Origin: Elmis aenea
Taxonomy: Eukaryota; Arthropoda; Insecta; Coleoptera; Elmidae
Assembly: GCA_947652605.1 (NCBI GenBank)
Contig: OX393581.1
Location: forward strand, 49,437,924 to 49,501,923
Direction: 5' to 3'
DNA length: 64,000 nucleotides
The position numbers were made by a program, and so were the translations under genes. Under the pieces are notes generated by a model that was not told the DNA's origin, did no database searches, and saw only the letters and a program-made list of their open reading frames with translations. Shown here one piece after another: positions 59,301 through 64,000 of the stretch (its first letter is position 1; the number at the start of each line of letters is the position of its first letter).

Positions 59301-62300
59301 AGTACGACAGTTCGAAGGGTTTCACCAGAACGAAGCTAAGCCGCCGAGGCGCAGTCAAGACGCCGGGCGTCGTGTGTATCAGCAGTTGCTGCTGAACGCT
59401 TGGCGCCGACGAAGAACACAGGTCGCGACGCTCACTGAATCACAGCGCCGACTGCAAACACAGGTCTGTCACCTCGATACAATGCCTATTAATATCTGTG
59501 AAATAATACAGCGTAAACATTTTTTTTTGAGAAATAATTTAGCCATAACAGCAGCCGATTTGTCTTCATCCGAATCATCCTATGCGCCCAAAATGTTACA
59601 ATTCGCGCAGACCAATTACATTTTAGAACTTTGTGAACGTTGTTTTAATTTTGATAACTGTTCTTAGATAAATAACATCCTCTGAATTCACTGGAGCACG
59701 CAGTTTTTCGCTATCACATCAAAATTTTCAGCAAAATGAAAAAATAAAAGATTGACGAGTCTCTAAAACGACCAAATTTATTTTAAAACTATCTAAACAA
59801 AAAACTATTTGCACAATTGAAATTATAATTCTGTTCTAATATAAATTAACATGCTCTGAATTCATTGGAACACGAAGTTTTTCGCTATCCCATCAAGTTT
59901 TTCAGCAAAATGAAAAAAAAAAGATTGACGAGTCTCTAAAACGACCAAATTTATTTTAAAACTATCTAAACAAAAAACTTTTTGCACAATTGAAATTATA
60001 ATTCTGTTCTAATATAAATTAACATGCTCCGAATTTAATGGAACACGAAGTTTTTCGCTATCCCATTAAGTTTTTCAGCAAAATGAAAAAAAAAAGATTG
60101 ATGAGTCTCGAAAAAGACCAAATTTATTTCAAAACTATCTAAACAAAAAACTATTTGCACAATTTAAATTGTAATTGCTGTTCTTATATAAATCACATGC
60201 TCTGAATTCAATGGCGCACATAGATTTACGCTATAACATCAAGTTTTCCAAGAAAATGGAAAACAGATTAATATTTCTCCAAAAAAAAAACATTAAATTT
60301 TAAAACTATTTAAACACAAAACTATTTGTATAATTTATATTAGAACTGCTGTTCGTATACATATAACGTGCTCTAAATCCAATGGCACACGGAGTTTTTC
60401 GCTATCTCATCAAGTTTTTCAGCAAAATGGAAAAAAAAGATTGATAAGCCTAAAAAAAAATTGCTTCAAAACTATTTAAACAAAAAGCTATTTGCATAAT
60501 TTATATTAGAATTGCTGTTCTTATATAATTAACATCCTCTGAATTCAATGCCACACACAAATTTTCGCTATCTCATCAAGTTTTCCGGGAAAATGGAAAA
60601 ACATATTAATGAGTTTTCAAACAAAAACAAAAAATTGAACACTACTTAAACAAAAAACCATTCGTATAATTTATATTAAAATTGCTGTTCTTATATAAGT
60701 TACATGCTCTTAATTCAATGGCACACACAGATTTTTGTTATCTCATCAAGTTTTTCCGCAAAATGAAACAACAGATGAATGTGTCTTCAAAAAACAAAAA
60801 ATATAGTAATTTATTTTTAAAAATATTTAAACAAAATACTATTTGCATAATAGTTTACATCAAAGGGTTAATAAAATTACTGTTATCGTATTTTGACTGA
60901 TTTCTTACTGTTACAAATCAGTAGCTAGCCTTCGGACCAATATGCTCAGGTCTACAAGACGTGGCGTCGTACCTGCTTAGCCGGCGTAGCCGATCCAATT
61001 TATTTAAAAGTTCTTTTGTGTGAAAACCTGATGTGATATTAAAAAAACTAAAAGCAGATTCGTAATCAGCGCCACCGAATTAGTAAATAACACCAACCAA
61101 ATTCAAAACAACAAAGATCAAGTCGGCCTGTGTTATCTGGGAGCAATTTGCACACAACCCCAGAAATTAAAGTCATAATCAAGTCTCCACTTTTCACGAT
61201 TTTATACCGAAATAATTGCACAAAAAAAAATACTCCAGACAGCCCCGCAAAACACGACCACGATTTAAAATCGTCATGGCTATGCGTAATTTGGGATTTG
61301 TTGGGCTGTTTGTGTACTATTTTCAGTATTGACTCATGTAGTGTCGGAAAAATATCTGGAGACGCGATTTCTGTTTGTCTGCGATTATGATGAGATGAGA
61401 CAATTTTACGCGTGAGCTCTCAGCTTTGCGTATCGAATTTCAGATCATAAGTTAAATGCAATAAGAAACAGTTTCTTGATTATAATATGCAAGCTTCAAG
61501 AGAACAAAATTCACTTGCATATGAATTTAAAAGATTTTCATGCACATTAGTGCAAAAAAAAAACTAATATCAAAAATTCCAAACGAGTTGAACCTTATTA
61601 TAAAAAAAATTATTAGCTACATATTAAAACGTATTGTGTAGGTGGGCCAATTTCAAATGCAAATCGATGTGTTGCAAGCATTAAGGGAATCTGAATCTAC
61701 AAGACGCGGTCAGTCGATGACAGAGCTGCATCTAACAAAATCCCAATTGGAAGAAACCGTCAAGAATTACAACGTAATCAAGGAGGTGTGTATAAATTCC
61801 ACAGAAAAAAAAACGTACACAAATTTCCTCAACATCTGTATTGTTACGTTAAACGCGGAATTAGCCCGACCGCTAACACTAACGTTGCAATTATTTCGCG
61901 AAAGAAACTAAACATGACGCTCTTTAAAAATGAACGTGTAGAGTTAAAAATCTTCACGTTTTTTGCATAAAGAATTCTTGTAGAAGTGCTTCATCGGTTT
62001 CAAAGCTTTCGTCTCGTCGTTGTTAGCAATCCAATTCAAATAAGAAAGCTACTGACGAAGATGCGGGAGTTTCGAAACAGTTCTTTTCTACAAAAGAGAT
62101 TCTCAACAGATGATGAGAGATTTTGAACGAAACTTGCTTATATTAAAAAGTTGACCGCCCGAATCGTCCAAGCATTCAAATTTTCCGTAAAATTCTGTTA
62201 ACAGGAAAAAATCGCATTGGCCAAACTTCTCGTAAAAACCAAAAGCATGGTTGAATCCGGTAAGACGGACGTGCAGAATGCCGAAAACGAAAATATCGAA

Positions 62301-62396
62301 CTACGAAGCGAATTGCGGGCTTCCGAACAGCAACTAGAGAAGGAACGTGAAAAACTGAAGAAACTGAGGGAAGAAAATAAACTGCTCACAGAACGT
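59301..62396 (+). CDS. Partial gene for a long coiled-coil protein (right end outside window)
   Basis: Three exons on the plus strand: 59301-59463 (acceptor ATTATAG; ends RRRRTQVATLTESQRRLQTQ), 61642-61785 (GQFQMQIDVLQALRESES ... LEETVKNYNVIKE) and 62205-62396 (EKIALAKLLVKTKSM, ELRASEQQLEKEREKLKKLR, ENKLLTER). All borders are phase 0. The chain is heptad-rich, strongly predicted to form a coiled coil and charged throughout. I do not recognise the family; the 5' part and the 3' end are missing. Donor of the first exon (GTCTGT) is weak, so that link is the least certain. Exons 2 and 3 are firmer. Confidence 0.6.
59665..60880. repeat. About 172-bp tandem array (7 copies) in a large intron
   Basis: Markers (CTCTGAATTCA, TTTTTCGCTAT, CATCAAGTTTTTCAGCAAAATG) recur at 59681, 59855, 60028, 60201, 60372, 60538 and 60708, steps 166-174 bp. 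Copies diverge to the right. It shares its period, but no sequence that I see, with the array at 7300-8200. Confidence 0.92.
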
Positions 62397-62730
62397 GTAA
62401 GTAATTTTAATGGTTGATGTTATTTTTGAAGTCCTTCCCCAGAAAGTCCCGCGTAGAGGCGGAAGAATCAAATCGTTGTCATGTTTTTGCAGACAAAAGT
62501 TTAATCGTTGTAAACAATGAGTCACGACCTATGTCAACAGTTATTCCCTCACAACCTTTAGCATTAACATATTACATACAGCGTGGTCCATTGCGAAAAA
62601 CGAATTTTTTGTTGCACTTGTTTCGGGGTTTTTAGCTTAAACTTTGCCCAAAACACTACTACTGGTTTATTTAACAAAAATTCAGTGTCTTTCTATAAAA
62701 AAAAGTAACCGTTTTTGACCATGCTGTGTG

Positions 62731-63748
62731 TACAGGGTGGTCCAAATTCGATGGGATTACATGGGTATCTCGTTTAATAGTCAAGATAGAGAAACGGTTA
62801 AATTACCAAAGAAGTGCAGCTTTTTGGTACAAACTTAGAACCGTTTTCAAAAATATTCTTTTGAGTTATTGAAGAAAAACTGTTTTTAAAAGATATATTT
62901 ATGATGTGTCATATCTCCCTTATTGTTGTAAATATCGAAAAAGTTTATGAAGATTATTTTTAGATATTTTTATGTAGATTTTGATAGTATGACACAAACT
63001 CACCCTTTTTTAAATGGAAGCTATAGTTGGCTATGACCTATTTAAATTCCTTATTTTTTTCTCTTTCTAAATATACAGGGTGGTTCTTAAGTGTTGCAAA
63101 AAAAATCGGGAGGTGATTCCTTATCGAAAATTAAGGGGGCTTTTTTATATATATTTTTTCCCTTAGACGTCTCCTTTCGGAGTTACACCCCGCTAAAGGG
63201 GAACGGTAAAATTACGTTTTTATTTTATTTCTCAAATTTGTATAAATGTAGGAGAATGTTATTTGGCAGATGTTTTATACTTATTAAAAGCTATCCCACA
63301 GTAATATTTTTAATCATCTCCCACCTTCACAGGGGGCTGAAAAGTGCGACCCCTGTTGGTTTTTTTATCAGAACTTTTTGATGGGTTGAAATTTTGCAAT
63401 TAAAAACAGTTCGTTTTGAAAGCTTGATTTACTTGGAAACATTTTTTATTCCTTAGCTCTTCTCGTCAACCTATCGATTTGTTTGCAATACTTAAGAAAC
63501 ACCCTGTATAAGGGTTGATGTATTTATTTTCAATAATACGCAAGTTTTTTTATTTTTTTTTAAAGATGAGGAACAAAAAGTAGGCTGTGAAAACAAACAA
63601 AAAACTAGAAAAACCGGAAATGATAGAATATATTTGAGAACTGTTCTGATTTTGTCTCAAAAAACTGCACATTTTGGGTAATTAAATCGTATCTTGACTA
63701 TTAAGCGAGATACCCATGTAATCCCATCGAATTTGGACCACCCTGTAC
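62731..63748. mobile_element. 1-kb fold-back MITE with nested insertion
   Basis: Ends TACAGGGTGGTCCAAATTCG and CGAATTTGGACCACCCTGTA, with inverted ATGGGTATCTCG and TCAAGATA blocks inside. Same family as the piece at 14770-14951, which lacks the nested block 63076-63506. Confidence 0.9.
63076..63506. mobile_element. Nested MITE with CAGGGTGGTTCTTAAGT ends, TA flanks
   Basis: Ends CAGGGTGGTTCTTAAGTGTT and ATACTTAAGAAACACCCTG, bordered by TA on both sides. Its left half is repeated, reversed, at 4325-4468. The interior shows AGACGTCTCCTTTCGGAGTT. Confidence 0.92.
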
Positions 63749-64000
63749 AAGAGAAGAGACTTGTTGCATTTTTTTTTTTAAACTTAACATCGACATTTGA
63801 GAGCAAGGTAAACAAAAATGGTATGTTTCGGCACAGCAAACAAATAAAAACGCAGCCTCCCTTGGCGATTTCGCCCGTTCAACGAAAACAAAGCTCTTGT
63901 TTCGTCGATCAGCATATTTTCGATGATAAAATTAACGTTATAATTCGAATTAGCCTTGAAAAAACAATTTTTCCAATCGTCGTCACTGTTTATTTGAGCG

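Noticed and set aside
61130..61390. 86-aa ORF with hydrophobic Cys-containing end
   Set aside because: Lies within the large intron of the coiled-coil gene and has no recognisable domain.
1..64000. tRNA, rRNA or CRISPR features
   Set aside because: I saw no cloverleaf-like sequence, rRNA segment or spaced direct-repeat array of the CRISPR type; the tandem arrays present have no variable spacers. A tRNA could still be missed by eye.

Overview
This window is nuclear DNA of an insect. The evidence is an AT-rich base composition, compact GT-AG introns of 50-80 bp between conserved exons, proteins whose nearest remembered relatives are insect ones (beta-Spectrin, Dnz1, cornichon-related, Transportin-SR, Dorsal), and many short fold-back transposons. 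I suspect a beetle, because an STK33-type kinase is kept and ~172-bp tandem arrays are present, but the order is an inference.

Layout: 1372-2910 (-) is an unrecognised low-complexity protein with a 16-residue tandem repeat, head-to-head with TMEM184C (3161-5001, +). 5.2-9.1 kb is intergenic and holds a 172-bp tandem array. 9126-23400 (-) is a complete beta-Spectrin gene in 13 coding exons, probably with a 5' noncoding exon near 25.8 kb. Its introns carry a 78-bp, an 80-bp and a ~21-bp tandem array and at least five transposon copies. It also has an apparently undescribed in-frame 600-bp cassette exon. 26389-26980 (-) is cornichon-related CNIH4/cnir, head-to-head with palmitoyltransferase Dnz1 (27285-28310, +). 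29260-35498 (-) is Transportin-SR/TNPO3, head-to-head with an STK33-like kinase (35726-37846, +). 38988-41698 (-) is a prothymosin-like acidic protein, head-to-head with RpL36A (42455-43010, +). RpL36A converges on WASHC3/CCDC53 (43133-44180, -). 44987-54740 (-) is dorsal (NF-kappaB/Rel), with two mutually exclusive C-termini. 55-64 kb is poor in recognisable genes: a degenerate hAT element, one small orphan ORF, one orphan exon, a ~172-bp tandem array and a partial coiled-coil gene that runs off the right edge.

The genes do not form one pathway. They cover membrane and secretory traffic (TMEM184C, CNIH4, Dnz1, WASHC3), the cortical cytoskeleton (beta-Spectrin), nuclear import of SR proteins (Transportin-SR), translation (RpL36A), chromatin or acidic nuclear protein (prothymosin-like) and Toll/NF-kappaB signalling (dorsal). 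Nine coding models splice in frame to a whole number of codons, which supports the exon borders given. Four gene pairs are divergent, three of them with less than 310 bp between start codons.

The strongest observations are the in-frame 200-residue beta-Spectrin cassette exon, the long fold-back elements with CAGGGTG ends and TA flanks that fill some introns almost completely (including nested insertions with readable empty sites), and the dorsal exon 6 splice switch. All statements come from reading the sequence and from remembered family knowledge; no search was run.
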